Of a stretch of 64,000 bases of DNA, positions 26,009-35,844 are shown in pieces; the stretch's first letter is position 1; each line of letters opens with the position of its first letter. The notes under the pieces are model-generated. The model saw nothing but the letters and a program-made list of their open reading frames with translations, was not told where the DNA came from and made no database searches. The translations under genes and the position numbers were made by a program. The stretch spans positions 1,116,001 to 1,180,000 of the forward strand of contig NZ_JAROCG010000001.1 of the NCBI RefSeq assembly GCF_030433645.1. Reading direction: 5' to 3'. This DNA is from Arthrobacter burdickii. Its GTDB lineage: Bacteria > Actinomycetota > Actinomycetes > Actinomycetales > Micrococcaceae.

Positions 26009-26486
26009 CGGTCAACATCACGCTCATCGCGCTCATGGCCGCCCTGTTCGCCGCCGGGATCTACCTGCTGCTCGAACGCAGCCTGACCCGAGTGCTCCTC
26101 GGTCTGATCCTCATGGGGAACGGGGCCAACATCCTCATCCTGGCCATGAGCGGAGGCGGTGGGAAGTCCCCCCTCTACGTCGCGGGGACGGCGGCGGAGG
26201 ACTACACCGACAGCCTGCCGCAGGCCCTGATCCTCACGGCGATCGTCATCACGTTCGCCGTCACCGCGTTCATGCTCGGCATCATCTACCGGTCGTGGGT
26301 GCTGAGCCGGGAGGACGACGTCCAGGACGATCCGGAGGACCGCCGCGTCGCCGACCAGGACAGCTACGACTACGAGGACGACGCCGACATCGCCGCAGAT
26401 ACCTCCGAGTTCCCCGGCGACGACGGCCTGGTGGACGGGTACGACGACGCCGGCCGCACCGCCGGTGCCCCGCCGGGGGGGGCGCG

Positions 26487-26490
<4 letters not shown>
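26005..26490 (+). CDS. mnhC: Na+/H+ antiporter subunit C
   Basis: 161 residues, NuoK-like. Three transmembrane helices lie in residues 1-95, with LLLERSLTRVLLGLILMGNGANILIL and ALILTAIVITFAVTAFMLG. The last 60 residues are an unusual, highly acidic cytoplasmic tail (DDVQDDPEDRR, DYEDDADIAAD) beyond the usual 110-120 residues. The GTG start overlaps the mnhA stop (GTGA) and its own stop overlaps mnhD (ATGA). Confidence 0.93.
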
Positions 26491-28093
<1,603 letters not shown>

Positions 28094-28097
<4 letters not shown>

Positions 28098-28642
28098 CCC
28101 GCCAGCGCATACCGCTCATCACCGAGCTTCCCCTCGTCATCTGGCTCGTCCTCGTCTGGGGCGCCCTGTGGCAGGACTTCGGCCCGGGCAACCTCGTCTT
28201 CGGTGCCCTCATCGCCTACGTCGTGGTGAATCTCTTCTACTTGCCGCCCGTCGAACTCACGGGCCGTTTCAACGTGCTGTGGGTGGTGCCGTTCCTCGGC
28301 TGGTTCCTGTACGAACTCGTCACCGCCAGCCTCCAGGTGTTCTGGCTCGCCGTGAGCAAGGGACCGTCGCTGCGGAACGCCGTCGTCGCCGTGGAACTGC
28401 GCAGCTCCTCCGACTTCCTCGTCACGGCCACGGGCCACGCGATCTCGCTCATCCCCGGGTCCCTCGTCCTCGAGGTGGACCGTTCGACGTCGACGCTCTA
28501 CCTGCACTGCCTGAACGTGGCGGACGACGCCGGGGCCGACGCGATCCGCCGGAACGTCCGTGCGACGGAGGCCTGGCTGATTCGGATCATGGGAAGCAGT
28601 GCCGACCTCGCGGCACTCCGGGCCGAGGAGGCGCCGAGATGA
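28094..28642 (+). CDS. mnhE: Na+/H+ antiporter subunit E
   Basis: 182 residues, MnhE/MrpE family. Two or three N-terminal helices (LPLVIWLVLVWGALW, LVFGALIAYVVVNLFYLPP) are followed by the conserved cytoplasmic domain containing AISLIPGSLVLEVD and LYLHCLNV. GTG 28094 overlaps the mnhD stop and the stop overlaps mnhF. MrpE is needed for full antiport activity and assembly of the complex. Confidence 0.93.
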
Positions 28643-28896
28643 CGGTGGTGGAATATGTCGTCGGAGGAATACTCGCCGCCGGGGCTGCCCTGGCGTTGTA
28701 CCGGGCCGTGCGGGGACCGTCGATCCTCGACCGTGTCCTGGCACTCGACGTCGTCCTCGCCATCATCGGTGCGGCCCTGGTGCTGAACATGGTCGTGCAC
28801 CGGCACCTCGACAACCTGATCCTGCTCGTCGCGATCTCGCTGATCGGGTTCGTCGGCTCGGTGACCGTGGCCCGCTTCGTCACGGACAGGAAGTAG
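28639..28896 (+). CDS. mnhF: Na+/H+ antiporter subunit F
   Basis: 85 residues with three helices. YRAVRGPSILDRVLALD is the MnhF/MrpF signature, and the aspartates in it are functionally important in relatives. ATG 28639 overlaps the mnhE stop, and mnhG follows after four bases. Confidence 0.93.
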   Translation: MTVVEYVVGGILAAGAALALYRAVRGPSILDRVLALDVVLAIIGAALVLNMVVHRHLDNLILLVAISLIGFVGSVTVARFVTDRK

Positions 28897-28900
28897 CGCC

Positions 28901-29308
28901 GTGGTCACCGACGTCGTCGTCTCCGTCCTCCTGGTCGCAGGGGCGCTCCTGTCCCTCGCTGCGGGCATCGGCCTGGTGCGCTTCCCCGACCTGCTCTCCC
29001 GCATGCACGCCGCGACCAAGCCGCAGGTCCTCGGGCTCCTGCTCTTCCTCCTGGCGCTCGCGGTCGAGTCCGGGAGCTGGGCGCTCCTGCCGCTGCTGGT
29101 GCTGTGCTGGCTGTTCCAGCTGCTGACGAGCCCCGTCTCGGCGCACATGGTCGGCCGTGCCGGATACCGCACCCGGCACCTCCGACGTGATCTGCTCACC
29201 CTGGACGAGCTCGACGACGTCGTGGTGCGGGCGGCGGACGACCGCGACGGGCCTCCGCCGCCGGACCGGGGCAGCGGACGCGGGGGCGGACGAGGGAACG
29301 GGACCTGA
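28901..29308 (+). CDS. mnhG: Na+/H+ antiporter subunit G
   Basis: 135 residues, GTG start. Three helices with GIGLVRFPDLLSRMHAATKP, the MnhG signature, and TSPVSAHMVGRAGYR. The C-terminal 40 residues are a charged tail. It is the last gene of the operon. A 14-bp tandem repeat (ACGGGACCTGAGC-like) spans its stop codon at about 29298-29324. Confidence 0.92.
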   Translation: MVTDVVVSVLLVAGALLSLAAGIGLVRFPDLLSRMHAATKPQVLGLLLFLLALAVESGSWALLPLLVLCWLFQLLTSPVSAHMVGRAGYRTRHLRRDLLTLDELDDVVVRAADDRDGPPPPDRGSGRGGGRGNGT

Positions 29309-29339
29309 GCACGGGACCTGAGCATGCCCCCGTCCAGCC

Positions 29340-29444
29340 GTGATCAACGAGGGGTTCGCCAGCGTCCTCATGCTGCTCTGCATCGCCGTCGGCTACCTGC
29401 TCGAGAGTCGCGCCGCACGGGCCGGGCCGGCCTCCCGCTCTTGA
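29340..29444 (+). CDS. Possible 34-residue membrane peptide after mnhG
   Basis: GTG-started open frame MINEGFASVLMLLCIAVGYL followed by a basic tail. It has one likely transmembrane helix, and nearly all third codon positions are G or C, as in the genes around it. No ribosome binding site is visible. An internal ATG at 29370 is an alternative start. It may be a small accessory subunit of the Mrp complex or chance. Confidence 0.3.
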   Translation: MINEGFASVLMLLCIAVGYLLESRAARAGPASRS

Positions 29445-29518
29445 TCCACCCGATCTGACGGGATGCGGAGGCCGGTGCGGGCCGCGATCCTCGACGTCGT
29501 CCCGCCCGCCCCAGGTGG

Positions 29519-29540
29519 TACCGTCCGGGCCCGGACGGTA
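29519..29540. promoter_or_regulatory. 22-bp perfect palindrome upstream of the response regulator
   Basis: TACCGTCCGGG followed immediately by its exact reverse complement CCCGGACGGTA. It ends 31 bases before the TTG start of the response regulator. There is no T-run, so it is as likely a protein-binding site as a terminator for the mnh operon. Confidence 0.5.
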
Positions 29541-29570
29541 AGCTTGCTTCGAATCGAGGAGCGATGACAT

Positions 29571-29969
29571 TTGAGGCTGGTTTCGGAGTTGGATGAGCGG
29601 CAGCGGGTCGCCGTGGTCATTGAGGACGACGCCGATATCCGTCAGTTGCTCGTCATCATCCTGTCCTCGCGGGACTTCGAGGTGCACGAGGCCGTCACGG
29701 GTGCCGAGGGGCAGCGCCTCCTGGACACCGTGGACCCCTCACTCGTCACCCTGGACCTGAATCTTCCGGACATCGACGGAATCGACCTCTGCAGCCGGCT
29801 TCGGGCCGATTCGGACGCGCACATCCTGACGATCTCGGCCCGGCCCCCACAACTCACCGAGGAACAGTGCCTCGCGGCCGGGTCGAACCATTTCATGGCG
29901 AAGCCCTTCAGCCCGCGCCTCCTCGGTGCCTACCTCGACGGCGTCTTCCCGCGCCAGGGTGCAGCCTAG
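29571..29969 (+). CDS. Single-domain response regulator
   Basis: 132 residues consisting of a receiver domain only. The acidic pocket is in VVIEDDADIRQLL, the phospho-accepting aspartate is in VTLDLNLPDIDG, and the conserved lysine is in MAKPFSP. There is no output domain, so it must act through protein contacts or as a phosphate relay. The start is TTG 29571 with GAGGAG about ten bases upstream; the ATG at 29564 is out of frame. No histidine kinase lies nearby. Confidence 0.82.
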   Translation: MRLVSELDERQRVAVVIEDDADIRQLLVIILSSRDFEVHEAVTGAEGQRLLDTVDPSLVTLDLNLPDIDGIDLCSRLRADSDAHILTISARPPQLTEEQCLAAGSNHFMAKPFSPRLLGAYLDGVFPRQGAA

Positions 29970-30034
29970 GCGGCGTCGGGCCACGGCTCGGTCAGCAGGG
30001 ACCCCTTCGTGGAGGACTCGCGTGGCGTGCAGCG

Positions 30035-30934
30035 CTAGGCGGAGCGCCGGGTGGGCGAGATGACCCGGATGACCGCCGAGTCGTCCGCGGCGGCCAGTCC
30101 CTGCGCCTGGCCGAGCAGGTAGAGCTGTTCCGCGGCGGCAGCCACGGGAGCGGCCATTCCGGCGGCGCGGGTCGCCTTTCCCACGATGCCCATGTCCTTG
30201 ACGAAGATGTCGAGGCGGCTGAGGACCTCGGCTCCCTCGTCCGAATAGGCCTCGAGCATCCGCGGACCCCGGTTCGAGAGCATGAAGGACCCGGCTGCGC
30301 CGGCCTCGAGGGCGGCGAGGGTCCGGGCCGGGTCGAGTCCGAGGGCGTCCGCGAGGGCCATCGCCTCGGCTGCGGCCGCGATGTGCACGCCGCACAGCAG
30401 CTGGTTGACGGTCTTGAGGGCCTGTCCGTCCCCGGGCTTGTCGCCGACGACGGTCAGGGTGGAGGCCAGGAGCTCGAGCACGGGACGTGCCGCTTCCAGG
30501 GCCGCAGGTTCGGCTCCCACCACGATCAGGAGATCGCCCTCGCCGGCGCGCTTCGGGCCACCGGAGAGCGGTGCGTCGACCAGTGCGACACCGTACCCCG
30601 CAAGCCGCTCCACGGTCGCCGGGACGGCGTCGGTCCCCACGGTGCTGGTGAGGATGACGACGGCGCCTTCCCGCAGCACGGAAGCCACCCCCGTGTCGCC
30701 GAACAGGACGTCGTCGAGCTGTTCGCCGTTGCGCACGGCGAGCAGGAGCGCGTCGGTGCCGGTCGCTGCCTCCCGGGCGGAGGAGAACGTGCGGATTCCC
30801 GCCTCCCGGGCCAGTGCGAGCCTCGGCTCGGCGATGTCGAAGCCGTGGACCGTGAGGCCGGTGGCCAGGCGTGTGGCCATGGGCAGGCCCATGGCGCCGA
30901 GGCCGAGGACTGTGACGGAGTAGCTGTCGGTCAT
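30035..30934 (-). CDS. NAD-dependent dehydrogenase, 3-hydroxyisobutyrate dehydrogenase / LtnD type
   Basis: About 299 residues. The N-terminal Rossmann motif is VTVLGLGAMGLPMA, followed by the substrate-binding DAPLSGGPKRAGEGDL and the catalytic lysine in ALKTVNQLLCG. The all-alpha C-terminal domain has KDMGIVGKATR. This is the beta-hydroxyacid dehydrogenase family, whose LtnD/DenD members oxidise L-threonate or D-erythronate at C2. It lies directly after a DUF1537 kinase, the usual partner of LtnD. ATG 30934 is chosen; ATG 30946 is possible. It is the last gene of the catabolic operon. Confidence 0.82.
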   Translation of the reverse strand: MTDSYSVTVLGLGAMGLPMATRLATGLTVHGFDIAEPRLALAREAGIRTFSSAREAATGTDALLLAVRNGEQLDDVLFGDTGVASVLREGAVVILTSTVGTDAVPATVERLAGYGVALVDAPLSGGPKRAGEGDLLIVVGAEPAALEAARPVLELLASTLTVVGDKPGDGQALKTVNQLLCGVHIAAAAEAMALADALGLDPARTLAALEAGAAGSFMLSNRGPRMLEAYSDEGAEVLSRLDIFVKDMGIVGKATRAAGMAAPVAAAAEQLYLLGQAQGLAAADDSAVIRVISPTRRSA

Positions 30935-30994
30935 GGGTATCGCCATCCAATGCTAGAGCGGGTGCTGCCTGGGGGTGGTGCCTGGAGGTGCTGG

Positions 30995-32476
30995 TCAGAA
31001 GGTCGCGCTGAGCTTCCTGGCGACCTGGGCGAGGGAGGAATCGTCTCCCACATTGCCCGCGAAGACGACGTACGGGATGCCCTTGGCGGGGCCGTCCACC
31101 GGCTCCCACAGACTCACGATCCCCGGGAGCATCGGGCCCCGGACGATGGCCCGCCGGATCTGCAGACCGTGCGCGGCCACGTCGGAGGAGGTGATGCCTC
31201 CCTTGGCGATCACGAAGCGGGGCGGGAAGATCTTCAGCGATCGGTTCACGACGGCGACGACGGCGGCGGAGACCGTCCGCGCGATTCGAAGGCTGGCGGC
31301 CGCATCACTGGTCCGGACCAGCAGCCGGCTCGTGTGCAGGATGACGTCGCCCTCCGCGAGGCGTGCCACGACCTCCCCGACGATTCCGTCGAGGTGGTGG
31401 GCCGCGCGCTCATCGAGGAGCTGCTCGACGTCGATCTCGATGATGTGCGCCCGCTCGTGCTGCTCGGTGAGGATACGGAGCTGCCGCGTCGTGACGCCGA
31501 CGTGCGAACCGACCACGATCAGCCCGCCTGCAGTCGACGGTTCATGGCCGGCATAGGCCTCGTCCCCGGTCAGTTCGGTACGGATGTCCTGCCCGATCCG
31601 GGCCCGCATGAAGGGCGGTCCCACCCGGTACAGCAGTTTCCTGCCACGGCGTTCCGCCTCGTCGAGGCCGAGGGCCAGGGCGCGCAGGTCGTTCTCGGTC
31701 ACGATGTCGGCGACGATCGGCGTGGCATCGGTCGCACCGTCGATGGCGTCCGCGATGGCCTTCGCCGATGCCGCTGGGCCACCGCCCGTGCTGCCTGCGC
31801 GGATGATGCCGAGGTCCAGGACGATCACGGAGTCCGCGGGGACCCGTCCGCCGCTCTTCTCCTCCACGTAGTGCGCGAGCGAGGCATTGCGGTAGCCGAA
31901 GGTGGCGTCCTGGGCGAACTCGGTGTCCGACACCGGGACGAGCCGGCCCGCGCCGGCGTCGGGCGCCCGCACGTAGTGCACCCCGCCGATGGTCACGCGC
32001 CCGGCATCGGGGAAGGCCGGGACGATGACGACGCCGTCGGTCGCTTCCCCCGTGGCCTCGAGGACGGTCGCGGCGATGATGTCGGGTTCGAGGGGGTAAT
32101 GCCCGCGCAGGGTCGAGTCCGACCGGCTGACGAAGCTGACGTGGACCGCGGCCGGTTCGGCTGCTGCTGCGGTCAGGGCGTTCCGGACGATCTCCTCGTT
32201 CCGGGCTGCCGCTTCCGGCTCGTCGAGGCTCCGAGTGTTCGTGAGCACATAGACCGCCGGCTTGCCCTGGCGGAAGGCCCAGGAGAAATCCTCGACCTCC
32301 CAGCGCGTCAGGACCGGAAGGTCCGCCACGGACTGCGTCCCGGTCGGGTCGTCGTCGAGGACGACGAAGATCCGGGGCAGGTCCCGTTGGGAGGCCTGGA
32401 CTGCTGTTTCCACCTCCCGGGCGGATATCGGCAGTTCTGCCGGGTAGCCGGACAGGAGGTCGGATTCGGTGGGCAT
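30995..32476 (-). CDS. Four-carbon acid sugar kinase (DUF1537; OtnK/DtnK/OiaK-like)
   Basis: 493 residues. The N-terminal domain has the family signature VVLDDDPTGTQSVAD and VLTNTRSLDE, then SFVSRSDSTLRGHYPLE. The C-terminal nucleotide-binding domain contains VIAKGGITSSDVA and FAGNVGDDSSLA. Members phosphorylate 3-oxo-tetronates (OtnK), D-threonate/erythronate (DtnK) or 3-oxo-isoapionate (OiaK). Which substrate applies cannot be read from motifs. It lies between an MFS transporter and an LtnD-like dehydrogenase. No decarboxylase of the OtnC type is present nearby. GGAG ten bases upstream supports ATG 32476. Confidence 0.87.
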   Translation of the reverse strand: MPTESDLLSGYPAELPISAREVETAVQASQRDLPRIFVVLDDDPTGTQSVADLPVLTRWEVEDFSWAFRQGKPAVYVLTNTRSLDEPEAAARNEEIVRNALTAAAAEPAAVHVSFVSRSDSTLRGHYPLEPDIIAATVLEATGEATDGVVIVPAFPDAGRVTIGGVHYVRAPDAGAGRLVPVSDTEFAQDATFGYRNASLAHYVEEKSGGRVPADSVIVLDLGIIRAGSTGGGPAASAKAIADAIDGATDATPIVADIVTENDLRALALGLDEAERRGRKLLYRVGPPFMRARIGQDIRTELTGDEAYAGHEPSTAGGLIVVGSHVGVTTRQLRILTEQHERAHIIEIDVEQLLDERAAHHLDGIVGEVVARLAEGDVILHTSRLLVRTSDAAASLRIARTVSAAVVAVVNRSLKIFPPRFVIAKGGITSSDVAAHGLQIRRAIVRGPMLPGIVSLWEPVDGPAKGIPYVVFAGNVGDDSSLAQVARKLSATF

Positions 32477-32581
32477 GCAGCACTCCGTGGTGTGGTCGGG
32501 TGGAAGCCTGGGATCGGGTGCGGGACCCAGCAGCGGCGGCGCGGAGAAAGCTCCGCGCCGCCGCCGATGGACCGCTTGCCG

Positions 32582-33961
32582 TCAGTGGCCGGGTACTGCC
32601 GCTGCCTTTTCTTCCTCCGGCAGCAGGTTGTCCGACCGGGACCGCATGTTGCGGGTGAGGATGAACATCACTGCGGCGAGGAAGGCGAAGACGCCGACGG
32701 AGATGGTGCCGTAGAGGCCTGTCTCGGTCGTGAAGCGCTCGTCGATCGCGGTGCGCATGATGGGGGCCACGAATCCTCCGAGGTTGCCCAGGGAGTTGAT
32801 CAGCCCGATGCCCGCTGCCGCCGCCGTGCCGGTGAGGAACGCCGTGGGGTAGGACCAGGTGATCGGGCCGCAAGCCAGGAAGCTGGAGACCGAGACCACG
32901 AGGAACGCGATCGCCAGGACGGGCATCCCGTTCTCGCCGGCGTAGGCGGCACCGATGGTCGCCAGCCCGGTGAGGGTGTAGAACATCGTGCCCCAGGTGC
33001 GGCGGCGCCGGATGGTGTTGGCGCGCTTGCCAACGTTGTAGCAGACGAAGAGGCCGACGAGCCAGGGGATGGCCGTGATCAGGCCGACCTGCCAGAATTC
33101 GGCGTCGGGGCTGATGATGGCCTTGACCTGCTGGGGGAGGTAGAACGTTGTGCCGTAGACCGCCACCTGCAGGCAGAAGTAGATCACCGTGAAGTACCAG
33201 ACCTTCCAGTTCCCCATGGCACGCAGGATGCCCGAGGGTCCGTCGGTGCTGCGGACGACGTCCTCCGCCTCCATGACCTTGAGCAGGGCGCGCTTCTCGT
33301 CGTTGTCGAGCCACTTCGCGTCCTGCGGGCCGTTGATGAGGAGGAAGATCGCGGCGATACCGGCGATCACGGCCAGCATGCCCTCTGCGAAGAACATGAC
33401 CTGCCATCCGTGCCATGGCGTGTACGCGTCGCCGAAGGAGATCAGGGCACCGGAAAGGGGGTTGCCGAGCATCTGGGAGAAGGGCTGGGCGAGGTAGAAC
33501 AGGGCGAACATCTGGACGCGGACCTTGTTGGGGAACCACTCCGAGAGGAACATGATCACGCCCGGGAACAGGCCGGCCTCCGTGACGCCGAGGAGGAACC
33601 GCAGGATGATGAACATGGTGTCGCCGGTCGTGAAGGCGAAGGCCGCGGCTACGATGCCCCAGGTGATGGCGATGCGGGCCAGCCACCAGCGTGCCCCCAG
33701 CTTCCTGAGCGCCAGGTTGGATGGGATCTCGAAGATCGCGTAACCGATGAAGAAGATACCGGCACCGAGGGCGAAGGCCCCGGCGGAGACGCCGCGGTCG
33801 ACCTGGAGGGCGGCTTGTGCGTATCCCACATTCGTACGGTCGAGGAACGCGACGAAGTACAGGATGATGAGCATCGGCATCAGGTGCCGTGCAGCTTTCT
33901 TGACGGCGGAGGCAAGCGCGGGGCTGTCCAGGTCGTCTTTGACCGCGTCCGTAGCGGACAT
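32582..33961 (-). CDS. MFS transporter, anion:cation symporter (ACS) type
   Basis: 459 residues, about 12 helices. LYFVAFLDRTNVGYAQ and FFIGYAIFEIPSNL in the N-terminal half, and FLLGVTEAGLFPGVIMFLSE, are typical of the ACS/NarK-like branch that carries sugar acids such as tartrate, glucarate and galactonate. A large central loop includes the DGPSGILRAMGNWKVWYF segment. Because it sits in a sugar-acid operon it is the likely uptake system for the substrate. The ATG is preceded by AAAGGAGA. The 32-residue membrane protein gene lies 41 bases upstream. Confidence 0.87.
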   Translation of the reverse strand: MSATDAVKDDLDSPALASAVKKAARHLMPMLIILYFVAFLDRTNVGYAQAALQVDRGVSAGAFALGAGIFFIGYAIFEIPSNLALRKLGARWWLARIAITWGIVAAAFAFTTGDTMFIILRFLLGVTEAGLFPGVIMFLSEWFPNKVRVQMFALFYLAQPFSQMLGNPLSGALISFGDAYTPWHGWQVMFFAEGMLAVIAGIAAIFLLINGPQDAKWLDNDEKRALLKVMEAEDVVRSTDGPSGILRAMGNWKVWYFTVIYFCLQVAVYGTTFYLPQQVKAIISPDAEFWQVGLITAIPWLVGLFVCYNVGKRANTIRRRRTWGTMFYTLTGLATIGAAYAGENGMPVLAIAFLVVSVSSFLACGPITWSYPTAFLTGTAAAAGIGLINSLGNLGGFVAPIMRTAIDERFTTETGLYGTISVGVFAFLAAVMFILTRNMRSRSDNLLPEEEKAAAVPGH

Positions 33962-34001
33962 GGGCCTCTCCTTTAGTGCAGTTGGTGGTGGGTGGTGGGA
34001 C

Positions 34002-34100
34002 TCACCCGACGAGTGCCGGGAGGATGAGCCAGGCCCCGATGACGACGAGGACGACGCCGAGGGCGAGGAACAGGATGCGGGACTTCGACCAGTCGCGCAT
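34002..34100 (-). CDS. Predicted 32-residue membrane protein in the catabolic operon
   Basis: A tiny gene, too short for normal gene calling. It reads MRDWSKSRILFLALGVVLVV and then IGAWLILPALVG: a short charged N-terminus and one strongly hydrophobic helix. Thirty-one of 32 codons end in G or C, matching true genes here. Its ATG starts one base after the TGA of the SDR gene (TGAC-ATG), so it is probably translated by coupling. It is followed by the MFS transporter. It may be an accessory to that transporter; I know of no described family. Confidence 0.55.
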   Translation of the reverse strand: MRDWSKSRILFLALGVVLVVIGAWLILPALVG

Positions 34101-34101
34101 G

Positions 34102-34872
34102 TCAGTGCATGTAGAGGCCGCCGTCGACGTTCAGGGTCTGGCCCGTCACGAATCCGGAGTCCTCGCTGATGAGGTAGGCGATGGCTGCTGCGATGTCACG
34201 GGGGGTGCCGATCCGTGGGAGGACCCCGTCGGCCGCCATGGCGGCCTTGCGTTCCTCCGTGAGCGTTCCGCCCATGATGTCCGTGTCGATGGGACCGGGG
34301 GAGATGGCGTTGACGGTGATGCCCGCCCCGCCCAGTTCACGCGCCACGGAGCGGGTGAATCCGATGACCCCGGCCTTCGCCGCGGAGTAGACGGTCTTGG
34401 AGAACGTCCCTCCGCCGCGCTGCGCGGATACCGAGGACAGGTTCACGACCCGCCCGACCCCGTACTCGACCATGGACTCCACGGCCCGACGGGTGGCGTA
34501 GTGGACGCCGTTCATGTTGATGCTCATGACGCGGTCCCACTCCTCGGCGGTGACCTCGAGGTAGGGCACGGGACTGGAGACCCCGGCCAGGTTCACCAGT
34601 GCGACGATCTGCGGGAGCTCGGCCTCCAGGGTGTCGAAGGCCGCCCGTACCTCGGACTCGTTGGCGACATTGGCACCGGCCCCGGCCGCCGTGACGCCGT
34701 GCTCCTCCGCGATCTCGCGGGCGACTGCCTTCGCCGCGGCGTCATCGAGGTCGATGATGCCGATGTTCCAGCCGAGCCCTGCCAGGTAGTGCGCGGACGC
34801 GCGGCCGATGCCGCGCGGCGAGGCCGCACCGGTGAGGACGACCGACCTCGAGTCGGGGAATGCTGGTGCCAC
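34102..34872 (-). CDS. Short-chain dehydrogenase, polyol/sugar type
   Basis: 256 residues, classical SDR. The cofactor motif is LTGAASPRGIGRA, DLDD ends the second strand, which suggests NAD(H), NLAGV is the fourth-strand motif, and catalysis uses Ser in VNLSSVS with YSAAK. The C-terminus ends DGGLYMH. In an operon with erythrulose kinase and isomerases it may be a tetritol (threitol or erythritol) dehydrogenase giving erythrulose, which is inference. GTG start with AAGGAGG upstream. Confidence 0.87.
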   Translation of the reverse strand: MAPAFPDSRSVVLTGAASPRGIGRASAHYLAGLGWNIGIIDLDDAAAKAVAREIAEEHGVTAAGAGANVANESEVRAAFDTLEAELPQIVALVNLAGVSSPVPYLEVTAEEWDRVMSINMNGVHYATRRAVESMVEYGVGRVVNLSSVSAQRGGGTFSKTVYSAAKAGVIGFTRSVARELGGAGITVNAISPGPIDTDIMGGTLTEERKAAMAADGVLPRIGTPRDIAAAIAYLISEDSGFVTGQTLNVDGGLYMH

Positions 34873-34890
34873 GATAGGGCCTCCTTGGGA

Positions 34891-35844
34891 TCAGTGGATG
34901 GGTGCAGGACCGAGTTCGTCCATGAGTTTCTTGATGGCCACGTAGGCCTTGTTGCGGTAGGCGATCAGCTCGGCGGTGCGTTCCGCCGGGACGTCGAGGT
35001 AGCCGGATCCAGTCTTGGTCCCGAAGTGTCCGGCGTCCACGAGTTGCTTCAGCGAATCGGGGGTTGCGAAACGCTCGGGCCAGCGGGTCTGCAGGGACGC
35101 GTAGCAGAACGCGTAGACGTCCAGTCCGGCCATGTCCGCGATGGCGAACGGACCGAAGACGGGAAGGCGGAAGCCGAAGGTCGTGCGGACGATCGTGTCG
35201 ACGTCGTCCGCGGTCGCGATGCCCTCCTCGACGATCTGGGTCGCCTCGTGGAACAGGGCGTACTGGAGCCGGTTCAGCACGAAGCCGGTGGCATCCTTCA
35301 CGCGCGCCGTCTCCTTGCCGGTGGAGGCGACGATCTCCTCGACCACCGGGATGATGCCGTCCTCGGTTCCCGGGTGCGGGATGAGCTCGACGCCGGGGAT
35401 GAAGGGGGCGGGGTTCGAGAAGTGGACGCCGAGGAACCGCTCCGGATGCTCCACGGCCTCCGCGAGGCTGGCGATCAGGATGGTGGAGGTGTTCGAGCCG
35501 ATGATGGCGTCCGGACGGGCTGCCGCCGAGATCCGCCGCAGCGTCTCGTGCTTGATCTCGATCCGTTCCGGCACCGCCTCCTCGATGAACTCCGCGTCGG
35601 ACACGGCGTCCTCGATGGAGTCGGCGGCGGAGACGTTCGCCTCGATGCGCTGGCGCGCATCCGCGGGGAACAGGCCGTCGGCGGCGAACTGGTCCGCCTC
35701 GGAGAGCAGCCGCGCGAGGTTCGACGACGCTATCTCGGCGCTCACGTCCGCGATCCGGACGGTGTGGCCGGCCAGGGCGAGGACCTGGGCGATGCCGCCG
35801 CCCATGTAGCCCGATCCGACGACTGCGATTCTCTTCGGTGTCAT
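34891..35844 (-). CDS. 3-hydroxyacyl-CoA dehydrogenase-like oxidoreductase, probably on a sugar acid
   Basis: 317 residues. Rossmann motif IAVVGSGYMGGGIAQVLALAG, the HFSNPAPFIPGVELIP region with the catalytic histidine, and the C-terminal helical domain with GFVLNRLQYALFHEA. This short, single-domain form resembles enzymes such as L-gulonate 3-dehydrogenase and carnitine dehydrogenase that act on free hydroxy acids rather than on CoA thioesters. No beta-oxidation genes are nearby, which supports a sugar-acid substrate. ATG 35844 overlaps the previous stop (ATGA). Confidence 0.82.
   Translation of the reverse strand: MTPKRIAVVGSGYMGGGIAQVLALAGHTVRIADVSAEIASSNLARLLSEADQFAADGLFPADARQRIEANVSAADSIEDAVSDAEFIEEAVPERIEIKHETLRRISAAARPDAIIGSNTSTILIASLAEAVEHPERFLGVHFSNPAPFIPGVELIPHPGTEDGIIPVVEEIVASTGKETARVKDATGFVLNRLQYALFHEATQIVEEGIATADDVDTIVRTTFGFRLPVFGPFAIADMAGLDVYAFCYASLQTRWPERFATPDSLKQLVDAGHFGTKTGSGYLDVPAERTAELIAYRNKAYVAIKKLMDELGPAPIH

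Noticed and set aside
29867-33976. Open frame of over 1,300 codons on the plus strand opposite the catabolic operon
   Set aside because: Antisense shadow of LtnD-like, DUF1537 and MFS genes; no domain, and it begins inside the response regulator.
34891-35844. The 3HCDH-like gene as part of fatty acid beta-oxidation
   Set aside because: No thiolase, enoyl-CoA hydratase or acyl-CoA ligase nearby; the surrounding genes act on sugars and sugar acids.
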